The position numbers and the translations under genes are program-made. Shown one piece after another: positions 34,126-43,763 of a DNA stretch of 64,000 nucleotides; positions within the stretch are counted from its first letter, which is position 1; each line of letters begins with the position of its first letter. Source of the DNA: Paracoccaceae bacterium (lineage in GTDB: Bacteria > Pseudomonadota > Alphaproteobacteria > Rhodobacterales > Rhodobacteraceae); assembly GCA_018222585.1 (NCBI GenBank), contig JAAFAB010000011.1, positions 30,868-94,867 of the forward strand, given 5' to 3'. The notes beneath the pieces were generated by a model. That model was given only the letters and a program-made list of their open reading frames with translations. It had not been told where the DNA came from and did no database searches.

Positions 34126-35145
34126 TTAGCGGAACGGCGGGCTGTAGAGCAGGCCGCCATCCTTGTACTGGGCGTTCAGGCCACGGGCGAGGCCGATCGG
34201 GGTGTTCTCGCCGATGGTTTTCTCGAACAGTTCACCGTAGTTGCCGCCCGCCTTGATGGCGTTCAGCGCCCAGTCGGCTTCCAGGCCGAGCATCGCGCCC
34301 AGTTCGCCTTCGGTGCCGAGCAGACGGTTGATTTCCGGGTTGTCGGTCGGCGAAGCGGCCAGTTCGTCGGCGTTGGCCGAGGTCACGCCGTATTCTTCGG
34401 CGGCGATCAGGGCGTTCAGCGTCCAGCGGGCGATATCGCCCCACTCGTCATCGCCGTGGCGAACGAGCGGGCCGAGCGGCTCTTTCGAGACGATCTCGGG
34501 CAGGACGACGTAGTCGCCCGGGTTCTCGAAGGTGGCGCGGGTAGCTGCCAGGCCGGAGGCGTCGGTGGTGTAGACGTCGCAGGCGCCGGCCAGGAACTGC
34601 TGCTGAGCTTCGGCGTTGGTTTCGATCGGAACCGGCTCGTAGCTCATGTTGTTGACGCGGAAGTAGTCAGCCAGGTTCAGCTCGGTGGTGGTGCCGGTCT
34701 GGATGCAGACGGTGGCGCCGTCCAGTTCCTTGGCCGAGGACACGCCCAGCTCTTTCGGGATCATGAAGCCCTGGCCGTCGTAGTAGTTCACGCCGACGAA
34801 GGTGAACTTCAGGTCGACATCGCGCGAGAAGGTCCAGGTGGTGTTACGGGCCAGCAGGTCGATTTCGCCCGAGGCCAGCGCGGTGAAGCGGGTCTTGCCG
34901 GTGGTGGGGACAAACTCGACGGCGGTCGGGTCGCCCAGCACGGCAGCAGCGACGGCGCGGCAGACGCCAACGTCGAAGCCGGTCCATTCGCCATTCGCAT
35001 CGGGGGCGGCAAAGCCCACGAGGCCGGTGGTGACGCCGCAGTTCAGTTTGCCGCGTGCCTTCACGTCATCGACGGTGGCTGCGCCGGCAACACCGGCGGC
35101 CAGGCCGGCGACGGTCAGCGCGCCAAGAAATACGGATTTGTTCAT
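34126..35145 (-). CDS. aapJ: General L-amino-acid-binding protein AapJ
   Basis: A 339-residue periplasmic solute-binding protein. Signal peptide at 1-22 (FLGALTVAGLAAGVAGAA), then VKARGKLNCGVTTGLVGFA and FDVGVCRAVAAAVLGD typical of family 3. It delivers broad L-amino acids to AapQM. First gene of the operon; a hairpin in its 5' leader may affect expression. Confidence 0.94.
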   Translation of the reverse strand: MNKSVFLGALTVAGLAAGVAGAATVDDVKARGKLNCGVTTGLVGFAAPDANGEWTGFDVGVCRAVAAAVLGDPTAVEFVPTTGKTRFTALASGEIDLLARNTTWTFSRDVDLKFTFVGVNYYDGQGFMIPKELGVSSAKELDGATVCIQTGTTTELNLADYFRVNNMSYEPVPIETNAEAQQQFLAGACDVYTTDASGLAATRATFENPGDYVVLPEIVSKEPLGPLVRHGDDEWGDIARWTLNALIAAEEYGVTSANADELAASPTDNPEINRLLGTEGELGAMLGLEADWALNAIKAGGNYGELFEKTIGENTPIGLARGLNAQYKDGGLLYSPPFR

Positions 35146-35175
35146 GTTTACCTCTTCCTGATGGTCCGCCTTGTC

Positions 35176-35202
35176 CTCTGCGGCGGTTCACCGACCGCAG
35201 AG
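35176..35202 (-). promoter_or_regulatory. Hairpin in the aapJ 5' leader
   Basis: Perfect arms CTCTGCGG (35176-35183) and CCGCAGAG (35195-35202) around an 11-base loop, 31 bases before the aapJ ATG. It would form in the untranslated leader. No T-run follows, so a role in mRNA stability or initiation is more likely than termination. Confidence 0.4.
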
Positions 35203-35370
35203 CCGGGGACGAATTCGCTAAGGGTGCTCCCCCTTAACAGTGCCTAAACACTGAGCGGATTCACCGGGAGGGGTCAAGCCATTCATCACGAAAAGCGAAC
35301 GTCGAATTTCCGGTTTGGAATGGATCGCCCAGCAGGGCAGCGCGAATTGCCGGGCGCGGAGCCCGCGCGC

Positions 35371-36093
35371 TCAGGCGCGCCGCTCAGGTGCCAGAAGCGA
35401 CAAGAAACGTCGCGCGTCGTCAAAAGCGACCCTTTTCAACGCCGCCACGTCACGCGCCTCGTCGTCCATGCCCCATTGCTCTTCCTGCCAGTCCTCATCG
35501 AGGCGCGAGAGGCGCCACAGACGGTCGCCGGACCAGGTGGTCAAAAAAGAGGCGAAGCCGAGGACGAGTGACCCCGTCAGGGCAACGAGATCATGGAAGG
35601 CGGCAAGTTCGAAGGGGTGCATGGCATGGACCCGGGCGCGCAGGCTGGCCAGCGCGGCTGGGTCCTGGGGCTGGTGCAGGATGCCCTGCCGAGGTGCCAG
35701 GCGCGCGCCCAGTTCCGCCTCGGCCCAGTCCAGCACCGGATCCCATTCCCGGCTCTGCCGGGACACCAGTTCGGCCGGGCTGTCGGCCCGATAGCACAGC
35801 AGGTCCGAGTCACCGTATTCCGCCAGCATGTCGGCCACCTCGGCGCGCTGGTGGGTGACCTTGTCGATGGCGGAATTGGCGGTGCGGGTCAGCGGCATCG
35901 AGCCCGGATCGACGACCTCGCTCTGGGCCGCCCATTCCTCAGCCAAAGCTTGCGCCAATGGGGCAGAAGGGACCACCAGCGGCGCCTTGGCCGGGGTGCG
36001 GACGGGCCGCCCGTCCAGTTGCACGGTGTGGCCGCCCTCGGTGGGAACGGCCTCCGCACGGGTCCAGAAGACTCGCGGTTTCCAGTCGCTCAT
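35371..36093 (-). CDS. ATP12-family F1-ATPase assembly chaperone
   Basis: A 240-residue protein. KPRVFWTRAEAVPTEGG and VQLDGRPVRTPAKAPLVVP open the ATP12 domain, followed by ALAEEWAAQ, MPLTRTANSAIDKV, DLLCYRA and WDPVLDWAEAELGA. Known in alphaproteobacteria and mitochondria, where it chaperones the F1 alpha subunit. Last in a leftward group with the HAD phosphatase (ATGA overlap). Confidence 0.9.
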   Translation of the reverse strand: MSDWKPRVFWTRAEAVPTEGGHTVQLDGRPVRTPAKAPLVVPSAPLAQALAEEWAAQSEVVDPGSMPLTRTANSAIDKVTHQRAEVADMLAEYGDSDLLCYRADSPAELVSRQSREWDPVLDWAEAELGARLAPRQGILHQPQDPAALASLRARVHAMHPFELAAFHDLVALTGSLVLGFASFLTTWSGDRLWRLSRLDEDWQEEQWGMDDEARDVAALKRVAFDDARRFLSLLAPERRA

Positions 36094-36767
36094 CGGCTCT
36101 CTCCGGTCAGTCTGTCGATGGCCTCGGCCAGGTCTGCGGCGGTCTCGGCCGAGGCGCTGGCATGGGTCAGTTCGCGCAACGGATGGTAGCCCCATCCGAC
36201 CGCGACCGAGGCCACGCCGGCGGCCTGCGCCATGTCGATGTCAAAGCGCGTGTCCCCGATCATCACGGCCCGCGCGGGGTCGACCCCGGTCTCGGCCAGG
36301 GCCGTGAGAATCATCGAGGGATGCGGTTTCGAAGGGTGATCATCCGCCACCTGGATCGACTGGAAATGACCGCGCAGATCATGCACGTCCAGCAGGGCTT
36401 CCAGCCCGCGGCGCGACTTTCCGGTCGCCACGGCGAGCAGCGTTTCATCCTCTCCGGCCAGGCGCAGGACCAGCTCCTTCATCCCCGGAAACAGCGGGGA
36501 ATGCTCGGGCCCGGCCTGCAGGCGGTTCAGCCGATACGCTTCCTTGTAGGCCGTCACCAGCCGCGCATGAGTCCCCGCGGGGACCTCCGGCGCCAGGATC
36601 GGCATCGCCTCGTCCAGAGACAACCCGATGATTCGCTTGATGTCGTCGCGCGAGGGCAGGGTCAGCTCGATCTGATCGAAGGCAGAGGCCATCGCCGCCA
36701 TGATCTCGCCCAGCGAATCGGACAGCGTGCCGTCCACGTCGAAGATCACCAGTCGCAGGTCACTCAT
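36090..36767 (-). CDS. HAD-family phosphatase (Gph-like)
   Basis: A 225-residue HAD hydrolase. Catalytic FDVDGTLSDS at residues 9-18, a helical cap, Thr in VATGKS, Lys in KPHPS, and GDTRFDIDMA with the metal-binding Asp pair. The substrate could be phosphoglycolate or another small phosphate ester; sequence does not decide. Four bases before the pseudouridine synthase. Confidence 0.88.
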   Translation of the reverse strand: MSDLRLVIFDVDGTLSDSLGEIMAAMASAFDQIELTLPSRDDIKRIIGLSLDEAMPILAPEVPAGTHARLVTAYKEAYRLNRLQAGPEHSPLFPGMKELVLRLAGEDETLLAVATGKSRRGLEALLDVHDLRGHFQSIQVADDHPSKPHPSMILTALAETGVDPARAVMIGDTRFDIDMAQAAGVASVAVGWGYHPLRELTHASASAETAADLAEAIDRLTGESR

Positions 36768-36771
36768 CGGC

Positions 36772-37824
36772 TTATCCCAGCGGTTCGTCGAGGTCGAAAG
36801 GATCCTTGCGCACCGTGTCCTCGGACCAGCCGAAGTGATCCCAGGAGCGTTTCATGTGCTCGGGCAGCGGCGCCTCCAGTTCGACCGGCTTGCCGGTGAA
36901 GGGATGGGTGAAGCGCAGCAGGCGGGCATGGAGATGCAGCTTGCGGCTGATCTCTCCGCCCAGTTGCGCGCCCCAGCCGTCGCCCAGGTTCTCCTGGCTG
37001 GACCCGCCGTACTTGCCGTCACCGATCATCGGGTGGCCGATCTCGGCCATATGGGCGCGCAGCTGGTGCGTGCGGCCCGTCACCGGCACCAGCCCGACCC
37101 AGGCGGCCCGCTGACCCAGCCGCCACAGGACCGAGTAGTCGGAGACGGCGCGCTTGGCGCCCGGCGTGCTCTCGATGTCGCGCGGATGGACGCAGATCAT
37201 CTTTTCGCCTTCGCCGCCCGAGCCATGCCCCGGCGCCTTCACCAGCCCGAACTTGATCGTGCCCATGTAGGGATGAGGCACCCCGGCGACCAGCGCCCAG
37301 TAGATCTTGCGGGTCTCGCGCGACCGGAAGGCCGCCGTCAGCTTCGCCGCCGCCTCGCGGGTGCGCGCCAGCAGCAACAGGCCAGAGGTATCCTTGTCGA
37401 GGCGATGCACCAGCCGGGGCTTTTCGTCATAGCCGAACTTCAGCGCCTCGGACAGGCCGTCGACATGGCGGGTCTGCTTCGAACCGCCCTGCACCGGCAG
37501 ACCCGGCGGCTTGTTCAGGGCGATGATGTGATCGTCCTTCCACAGCACGGCCGCCTGCATCATCTTGACGTCGGCATCCGAGATGCGTGGCCCGGCCTCG
37601 GGCTCGGGCGCCTCGCCCACCGGGATCGGCGGCACGCGCAGGATCTGGCCCGGGGACAGGCGGGTGCTGGATTTCACCCGCCCGCCGTCGACCCGCAGCT
37701 CTCCCTTGCGGCACATCTTCTCGATGCGGCCCTGGGTCAGCTGCGGGAAGGTCCGCCGCAGCCAGCGGTCCAGCCGCATGTCGGCATCGCCTGCCGGAAT
37801 CTCGATCTGCTGCACGCCACTCAT
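36772..37824 (-). CDS. rluC: RluA-family 23S rRNA pseudouridine synthase
   Basis: A 350-residue enzyme. An N-terminal S4 RNA-binding domain (MRLDRWLRRTFPQLTQGRIE) precedes the synthase domain with catalytic Asp in HRLDKDTSGLLLLA and GRTHQLRAHMA. RluC-type (rRNA sites) is the best fit from domain layout and length; exact target is inference. Its start overlaps the crcB stop (ATGA). Confidence 0.88.
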   Translation of the reverse strand: MSGVQQIEIPAGDADMRLDRWLRRTFPQLTQGRIEKMCRKGELRVDGGRVKSSTRLSPGQILRVPPIPVGEAPEPEAGPRISDADVKMMQAAVLWKDDHIIALNKPPGLPVQGGSKQTRHVDGLSEALKFGYDEKPRLVHRLDKDTSGLLLLARTREAAAKLTAAFRSRETRKIYWALVAGVPHPYMGTIKFGLVKAPGHGSGGEGEKMICVHPRDIESTPGAKRAVSDYSVLWRLGQRAAWVGLVPVTGRTHQLRAHMAEIGHPMIGDGKYGGSSQENLGDGWGAQLGGEISRKLHLHARLLRFTHPFTGKPVELEAPLPEHMKRSWDHFGWSEDTVRKDPFDLDEPLG

Positions 37825-38204
37825 GCCAGGACACCTTTCATCACGTAGGTCCCGGCGACGATTGCCGCCAGAGAGACCACCACGGAGACACCGACATAAA
37901 GCGCCGCCAGACCGGGCTCTCCCCGCTCGTAGAGGGTGAAGGCCTCGAGCGAGAAGGACGAGAAGGTGGTGAAGCCGCCCAGGATCCCCGTCGCCAGGAA
38001 GGGGTTCCAGTGGCCCAGGCCCTTTTCGCCGATGTAGACCACCAGCGCGCCCATCAGGAACGACCCGAGGATGTTCACGAAGATCACCCCGAGCGGCATC
38101 GGCAGGCCCGGCCCCGCAAGGCGCAGGATCGCCACCCCCGAAAGGTAGCGGAGCGAGGCACCGATGGCGCCCCCGGCAGCAACGTTAAGCAGTGTCAGAA
38201 ACAT
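37821..38204 (-). CDS. crcB: Fluoride exporter CrcB
   Basis: A 127-residue four-helix membrane protein: GAIGASLRYLSG, FVNILGSFLMGALV, GGFTTFSSFSLEA and VSLAAIVAG, with the Asn and Phe/Thr residues of the fluoride pore. A single copy would form antiparallel dimers. The 69-bp leader shows no fluoride riboswitch. Confidence 0.93.
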   Translation of the reverse strand: MFLTLLNVAAGGAIGASLRYLSGVAILRLAGPGLPMPLGVIFVNILGSFLMGALVVYIGEKGLGHWNPFLATGILGGFTTFSSFSLEAFTLYERGEPGLAALYVGVSVVVSLAAIVAGTYVMKGVLA

Positions 38205-38273
38205 CCGGCGTCTGTCGCTCGCGCGCCCCCTGTTGTCAAGCTTTGCAGGGCGGCGCGGCCCTCTACGGCGGGG

Positions 38274-39608
38274 CTATGTCCCCGGATTTCCGGCCCGCTT
38301 GGCGCGGAGCCGGGCAAAATACTCCAGCCGCTTCCTGAGGTCGCGCTCGAAGCCGCGTTCCACCGGCTGATAGTAATCGGGGCGCTTCATTCCCTCGGGG
38401 AAATAGTTCTGCCCCGAAAACCCGTCCTCGGCATCGTGGTCATAGGCATAATCCGCGCCATAGCCCTGCCCGGCCATGAACTTGGTCGGCGCGTTCAGGA
38501 TATGCTTCGGCGGCATGACAGAGCCAGTCTTGCGCGCCTCGGCCCGCGCCGCGATATAGGCCATCTCGGTCGCGTTCGACTTGGGCGCCAGCGCCAGGTA
38601 GATCACCGCATTGGCCAGCGCCTGCTCGCCCTCGGGGCTGCCGAGGCGCTCATAGACCTGCCAGGCATCCAGGCAGATGGTCTGCGCCTGTGGATCGGCC
38701 AGCCCGATATCCTCGACCGACATGCGGGTGATGCGCCGGGCCAGGTACCGCGGGTCCTCGCCCCCCTCCAGCATCCGGCAGAACCAGTAGAGCGCCGCGT
38801 CCGGGTCACTGCCGCGCACCGACTTGTGCAGCGCCGAAATCAGGTTGTAGTGCTCTTCGCCGGACTTGTCGTATTTCGCCGCCCGTCGCATCAGGCGCTT
38901 GGCCAGCTGCTCGGGGTCCAGAGGATCGCCGACCTTCCAGGCCGCGACCTGTTCCACCAGGTTCAGGAAGGCGCGGCCGTCCCCATCGGCCATGCCCAGA
39001 AGCGCCGCGCGGGCCTCGGGGTTCAGCGGCAGGGTGCGCTCCAGCGCCGCCTCGGCGCGTTGTGCCAGCAGTTCCAGGTCGTCCAGGCTGAGCCGTTCCA
39101 GCACCATGACCTGCGCCCGCGACAGAAGCGCCGCGTTCAGCTCGAAGCTGGGGTTCTCGGTGGTGGCGCCGACCAGAAGGATCGTGCCGTCTTCCATGTG
39201 CGGCAGGAAACCGTCCTGCTGCGCCTTGTTGAAACGGTGGATCTCGTCGACGAACAGCAGCGTCCCCTGCCCCATGCGACGGCGTTGCCGGGCAGCCTCG
39301 AAGACCTTCTTCAGATCCGCCACACCCGAGAAGATTGCCGAGATCTGGACGAAATGCAGATCCGTCTCATGGGCCAGAAGGCGGGCCATGGTGGTCTTGC
39401 CGGTGCCGGGCGGGCCCCAGAAGATCAGCGAGCTGAGGGCGCCCGAGGCCAGCATCACCGTCAGCGGCGCATCCGGGCCGATGACCTGGCTCTGGCCGAT
39501 CACCTCGGACAGGGATTGCGGGCGCAGCCGGTCGGCCAGCGGGCGCGGGCCTGCCGACGTGTCTTGCGCCGCGCCGGGCGCGGGGTCAGAGCCAAACAGA
39601 TCCGCCAT
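38274..39608 (-). CDS. rarA: Replication-associated recombination protein A (RarA/MgsA)
   Basis: A 444-residue clamp-loader-like AAA+ ATPase. Walker A GPPGTGKTT, Walker B LLFVDEIHRFNK, GATTENPSFELN sensor, then the tetramerisation domain. Acts at stalled replication forks. The start overlaps the protease stop (TGATG). Confidence 0.93.
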   Translation of the reverse strand: MADLFGSDPAPGAAQDTSAGPRPLADRLRPQSLSEVIGQSQVIGPDAPLTVMLASGALSSLIFWGPPGTGKTTMARLLAHETDLHFVQISAIFSGVADLKKVFEAARQRRRMGQGTLLFVDEIHRFNKAQQDGFLPHMEDGTILLVGATTENPSFELNAALLSRAQVMVLERLSLDDLELLAQRAEAALERTLPLNPEARAALLGMADGDGRAFLNLVEQVAAWKVGDPLDPEQLAKRLMRRAAKYDKSGEEHYNLISALHKSVRGSDPDAALYWFCRMLEGGEDPRYLARRITRMSVEDIGLADPQAQTICLDAWQVYERLGSPEGEQALANAVIYLALAPKSNATEMAYIAARAEARKTGSVMPPKHILNAPTKFMAGQGYGADYAYDHDAEDGFSGQNYFPEGMKRPDYYQPVERGFERDLRKRLEYFARLRAKRAGNPGT

Positions 39609-40990
39609 CAGAGCCGGAACCGCATGGACATGGCCCGCCCGTCGCGCAGCACGGTCATCGCGAGGAAATCGCGCGCCTCCGACAGCGCCGCCTCGGCCTG
39701 CACCGAACTGGCGACCGCGGTGCCGTTGACCTCGGTGATCACATCGCCGCTGCGCAGCCCGGCGCGCTGGCCGATACTGCCCGGGTCGGTGATCATCGCG
39801 CCGCTGGCGTCGTTGGGCAGGGTCGCCTCGGCGATCACGGCGGGGTTCACGGTGACCAGCGCCATGCCGGGGATCGGCCCGCCGCTGCCGGTTGTCAGCG
39901 GATCGCGCGGCGGATCTTCGGGCGCGGGGGTCATCCGTACCTTGACGTCGCGGGTCTTGCCATCGCGCAGCCGGGTGACCTTCACCTGGTTGCCAAGCCC
40001 CGCCACGGTCATGCGGAAGATCATCTCGGGCGGCGAGGCGACCGGCTGGCCGCCGACAGCCAGGATCACGTCGCCGACCTCGAAACCGGCCTCGGCGAAG
40101 GGCGAGGCGGGGTGCAGCGCGGTTACCGCAATGCCCTCGGGGCGGTCGAGGCCGAAGTGGCCGGCCATGTCAGCGTCCACCGCCTGCCCGGTCATCCCGG
40201 CCCAGGGACGCTGGAACTGGCCGGCGCCGCCGCGCGCCTGCGACAGGAATTCCTTCACCAGTCCGGCGGGGATGGCGAATCCGATGCCGTTCGACCCGCC
40301 CGAGCGGCTGAGGATCGAGGTATTCACCCCGATCAACTGCCCCGAGACGTCGATCAGCGCCCCGCCCGAGTTGCCGGGATTGATCGGCGCATCGGTCTGG
40401 ATGAAATAACCGCGCTCGTTGCCCGTCGCCGTGCCGGAGCGTGCCAGCCCCGACACGATGCCCGAGCTGACGGTCTGCCCGACGCCGAAGGGGTTGCCGA
40501 TGGCCAGCACCAGCTCTCCGACCTCGACGGTGTCGCTGTCGCGCAGGTCGAGGTGGGGCATGTCCTCGGCCCCCTCCAGCTTGAGAATGGCAAGGTCCGA
40601 GACGGCATCGGCCAGCAACACCTCGGCGTTGAATTCGCGCCGGTCGTTCAGCACCACGCGGATCTCGTCCGCCTGTCCGACCACGTGGTAGTTCGAGACC
40701 ACGTAGCCGTCGTCCGACAGGATCACGCCCGAGCCGAGAGAGTTCTGCACCCGCGGCCGCGAGGGCGCGAAGTTGCGGAAGAACTCGGAAAAGATCGGGT
40801 CGTTGGCAAAGGGAGAGGCGCGGCTCTCGACGATGCGCTTGGCGTAGATATTGACCACCGCCGGGGTGGCCTCCTTCACCAGGGGCGCGAAGCTGAGGGT
40901 GATCTCGGCCTGGGATCCGGGCACCCGCGCAAGGGCGGGCTGGCCGAGAGGCAGGGCAAGAAGAAGCAGGGCGGCGAGTTTCCGGAGCAC
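39608..40990 (-). CDS. Deg-family periplasmic serine protease
   Basis: A 460-residue Do/DegQ-type protease with signal peptide (AALLLLALPLGQPALA), catalytic His102 (SNYHVV), Asp132 (SDLAIL) and Ser208 (GNSGG), and two PDZ domains (about 270-355 and 375-455). Performs periplasmic quality control. Co-transcribed with rarA. Confidence 0.93.
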   Translation of the reverse strand: MLRKLAALLLLALPLGQPALARVPGSQAEITLSFAPLVKEATPAVVNIYAKRIVESRASPFANDPIFSEFFRNFAPSRPRVQNSLGSGVILSDDGYVVSNYHVVGQADEIRVVLNDRREFNAEVLLADAVSDLAILKLEGAEDMPHLDLRDSDTVEVGELVLAIGNPFGVGQTVSSGIVSGLARSGTATGNERGYFIQTDAPINPGNSGGALIDVSGQLIGVNTSILSRSGGSNGIGFAIPAGLVKEFLSQARGGAGQFQRPWAGMTGQAVDADMAGHFGLDRPEGIAVTALHPASPFAEAGFEVGDVILAVGGQPVASPPEMIFRMTVAGLGNQVKVTRLRDGKTRDVKVRMTPAPEDPPRDPLTTGSGGPIPGMALVTVNPAVIAEATLPNDASGAMITDPGSIGQRAGLRSGDVITEVNGTAVASSVQAEAALSEARDFLAMTVLRDGRAMSMRFRL

Positions 40991-41118
40991 CTTGGGGCCT
41001 TTCTGTCGCGGCAGTCAGGGACCAGATATGCGGACCGGCGGCGCGGAAGGCAAGCCGTAGGGGATCACCTGCCCGTGCGCGCCGTCTGCGCCCACCCTGC
41101 CCGGACGCAAGGCAAAGC

Positions 41119-41149
41119 AAAACCCCCGCCGGGGCACCGACGGGGGTTT
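41119..41149 (-). terminator. Terminator after rplQ
   Basis: AAACCCCCG/CGGGGGTTT arms around a 12-base loop, with TTTT on the minus strand, 25 bp after the rplQ stop. It ends the ribosomal region. Confidence 0.8.
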
Positions 41150-41174
41150 GCGATCTCTGCTGAGGCGCGCGCGA

Positions 41175-41597
41175 TTACTCGGCGGTTTCCTCGGCTTCCA
41201 GGCGGGCCTTGTCGGCGGCGCCCTTGGCGTCGACGTCACGGTCGACGAATTCGATGATCGCCATCGGGGCCATGTCGCCGTAGCGGAAGCCGGCTTTCAT
41301 GATGCGGATGTAGCCACCCTGACGCTCGGCGTAGCGCGGGCCGAGGACGTCGAACAGCTTCTGGACCAGGGCGTCCTGCTTCAGCTTGGACGCGGCCTGA
41401 CGGCGGGCGTGCAGATCGTCGCCGCCGCGCTTGGCCAGCGTGATCAGCTTTTCGACGATCGGACGCAGTTCCTTGGCCTTGGGCAGGGTGGTCTTGATCT
41501 GCTCGTGTTCGATGAGCGAGCCGGCCATGTTCGACCACAGCGCCTTGCGGTGCTCGTGGGTACGGTTCAGGCGGCGGTAACCTTTTGCGTGACGCAT
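41175..41597 (-). CDS. rplQ: 50S ribosomal protein L17
   Basis: A 140-residue L17: [39 protein letters not shown] and [13 protein letters not shown]. Normal for alphaproteobacteria with a longer C-terminal tail. It is unusually separated from rpoA by a phosphatase gene and two terminators, so it probably has its own promoter in 41598-41853. Confidence 0.96.
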   Translation of the reverse strand: MRHAKGYRRLNRTHEHRKALWSNMAGSLIEHEQIKTTLPKAKELRPIVEKLITLAKRGGDDLHARRQAASKLKQDALVQKLFDVLGPRYAERQGGYIRIMKAGFRYGDMAPMAIIEFVDRDVDAKGAADKARLEAEETAE

Positions 41598-41684
41598 TGT
41601 CTTACTCCTGGTGCCCTCTACGGGCGGTTTTGCTTTGTCCGGCCTCCCTGCGTCGGGAAGCTCTCCTTGGGGCGGAATGCCCTT

Positions 41685-41710
41685 AAAAACCACGGGGCCT
41701 TGCGGCCCCG
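41685..41710 (-). terminator. Terminator after the histidine phosphatase
   Basis: CGGGGCC/GGCCCCG with a TTGC loop, then TGG and five T on the minus strand; it lies between the phosphatase gene and rplQ. Confidence 0.8.
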
Positions 41711-41853
41711 GACGCGCGAACGGCGGCAGCAGACCTGCCCAGCCGACTCGCGGTGCGCGTGCAATAGCGGATGGCAGCCTTGCAGACAAGGCTTTCGGCG
41801 CGATTTTCGGGCCGTTTTCAGCGGCCCGGGGCGGGCCTGCGGACGGGGGTCCG

Positions 41854-42459
41854 TCAGGCCGCCAGGCCGACCAGCGCCTCCAGCGGGCGCCAGCCGTGCA
41901 GCGGCTGCCGGCTCTCGCTGTCGAAGGCAAAGTAGTTGCCCCCGCCCGGGGCGCCGCCGGCGCGGGCCTGGTCATGGCAACGGTCGACGGGCAAGCCCGC
42001 CAGCGCGCAGTAAAGCAGCGTGCCGACGCCGCCGTGACCGACCAGCAGAAGGTCCCCGTCCCCCTGGCTGGCCAGGCAGGCATTAACCTCGGAGACAATC
42101 CGATGCTGGGCCGCGCGGGCGGTCTCCCAGCCGCGATAGCTTTCATCTGGCGCGGCAAAGAAGGCATCCGCCGCCACCTCGAACTGCTCCGGCGGCAGGA
42201 AGCCCGTCGCGCTGCGATCGTTCTCGTGCATCGCCGCGCGGATCTCGGGCGAGAGACCGAGGTCGGCTGCCAGCAGGGTCGCGGTCTCCATCGCCTTGCG
42301 CTCGGCACTGCTGACGATGCGGGTGACGCCCAGAAGCGCGGGCGCGCCGAGCAACGAGGTCAGACGGGCGGCGCCGACATCCGACAGCCCCCAATCGGTC
42401 ACCTCGACCTCGGCGTCGATATGGACCTGCGGGTGGGTGAGGTAGTGGACGAGCGGCAT
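41854..42459 (-). CDS. Histidine phosphatase between rpoA and rplQ
   Basis: A 201-residue phosphoglycerate-mutase-like protein. The usual RHG is replaced by YLTHPQV near the start; [20 protein letters not shown] and [13 protein letters not shown] match the other motifs. With the first Arg-His altered to Thr-His, activity is uncertain. The start at 42459 excludes a 23-residue leader. It interrupts the rpoA-rplQ pair and has terminators on both sides. Confidence 0.8.
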   Translation of the reverse strand: MPLVHYLTHPQVHIDAEVEVTDWGLSDVGAARLTSLLGAPALLGVTRIVSSAERKAMETATLLAADLGLSPEIRAAMHENDRSATGFLPPEQFEVAADAFFAAPDESYRGWETARAAQHRIVSEVNACLASQGDGDLLLVGHGGVGTLLYCALAGLPVDRCHDQARAGGAPGGGNYFAFDSESRQPLHGWRPLEALVGLAA

Positions 42460-42575
42460 GGGGCCTCCGGGCATTGCTGCGCCCGGGCTACCACCCGCTG
42501 CGGGTCGGCGGAAATGAAGGTTCTGCAATGGGCGGTGGATCGCCGCCCCGACGGCGCGACTGCCCCCGGAACACG

Positions 42576-42609
42576 CGAAAAGGGCAGAGCTTGCGCCCTG
42601 CCCTTTTCG
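42576..42609 (-). terminator. Terminator after rpoA
   Basis: A 12-bp perfect stem CGAAAAGGGCAG/CTGCCCTTTTCG with a 10-base loop, 23 bp after the rpoA stop. The T-run is within the stem. Transcription of rpoA probably stops here rather than running into rplQ. Confidence 0.82.
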
Positions 42610-42631
42610 GAACTTGCCTGAAGCGTCCGGA

Positions 42632-43648
42632 TCAGAAGTGATCTTCGAACTTCTTCGCCAGGTCCTCGATGTTGTCCGGCGGCCAGTCCTCGACGTCCAT
42701 CCCGAGGTGCAGGCCCATGCCCGAGAGCACTTCCTTGATCTCGTTGAGCGACTTGCGGCCGAAGTTCGGGGTGCGCAGCATCTCGGCTTCGGTCTTCTGG
42801 ATCAGGTCGCCGATGTAGACGATGTTGTCGTTCTTCAGGCAGTTTGCCGAACGGACCGAGAGCTCCAGCTCGTCGACCTTCTTCAGCAGCAGCGGGTTGA
42901 ACTCCAGGCCGTCGTCGTCGTCCTGGCGCGAGGCCGACTCGGGCTCTTCGAAGTTCACGAAGATCGACAGCTGGTCCTGCAGAATGCGGGCAGCATAGGC
43001 CACGGCGTCATCCGGCGTGATCGAACCGTCGGTGTCCACCTTCAGCGTCAGCTTGTCGTAGTCCAGCACCTGGCCCTCACGGGTGGGCTGCACGTCATAG
43101 GAGACCTTCTTGATCGGCGAGTAGATCGCGTCGATCGGAATCAGGCCGATGGGGGCGTCCTCGGGCTTGTTGCGGTCGGCGGGGACATAGCCCTTGCCGG
43201 TGTTCACGGTCAGCTCCATGAACAGGTCCGCACCTTCGTCGAGGTGGCAGATGATGTGATCGCGGTTCAGGACCTCGATGCCGTTGGTCTCGGCGATGTC
43301 ACCGGCGGTGACGGCACCCGGGCCCTTGGCCGAGATCGAAACGCGCTTCGGTCCTTCGACTTCCATGCGCAGGGCAACGCCCTTGAGGTTCAGCACGATG
43401 TCGGTGACGTCCTCGCGGACACCGGCCACGGAGGAAAACTCGTGCAGCACGTTGTCGATCTGGACGGAGGTAATGGCGGCGCCCTGCAGAGAGGACATCA
43501 GCACGCGACGCAGCGCATTGCCGAGCGTCAGGCCGAAGCCGCGCTCCAGCGGTTCGGCGACGACGGTCGCCTGACGCGCGGGATCATTGCCCGGTTTGAC
43601 ATCAAGCTGGGTCGGCTTGATCAGTTCGGCCCAATTCTTGTGGATCAT
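42632..43648 (-). CDS. rpoA: RNA polymerase alpha subunit
   Basis: A 338-residue subunit. N-terminal dimerisation domain ([20 protein letters not shown]) and C-terminal helix-hairpin-helix domain ([34 protein letters not shown]). GAGGAGACACGC precedes the ATG. Standard position after rpsK. Confidence 0.97.
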   Translation of the reverse strand: MIHKNWAELIKPTQLDVKPGNDPARQATVVAEPLERGFGLTLGNALRRVLMSSLQGAAITSVQIDNVLHEFSSVAGVREDVTDIVLNLKGVALRMEVEGPKRVSISAKGPGAVTAGDIAETNGIEVLNRDHIICHLDEGADLFMELTVNTGKGYVPADRNKPEDAPIGLIPIDAIYSPIKKVSYDVQPTREGQVLDYDKLTLKVDTDGSITPDDAVAYAARILQDQLSIFVNFEEPESASRQDDDDGLEFNPLLLKKVDELELSVRSANCLKNDNIVYIGDLIQKTEAEMLRTPNFGRKSLNEIKEVLSGMGLHLGMDVEDWPPDNIEDLAKKFEDHF

Positions 43649-43763
43649 GCGTGTCTCCTCAATTCCTGTCCCGGCCCCATGTCCGAAGGCCGGCACGCCC
43701 GAGGTTCAAAAGACGAAAGAGAGGCCGCGCCAAGGCGCGACCCCCCGCAATGGGTATGTCCGA

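Noticed and set aside
38205..38273. Fluoride riboswitch before crcB
   Set aside because: The 69-bp leader lacks the conserved pseudoknot sequence and is too short after the upstream stop.
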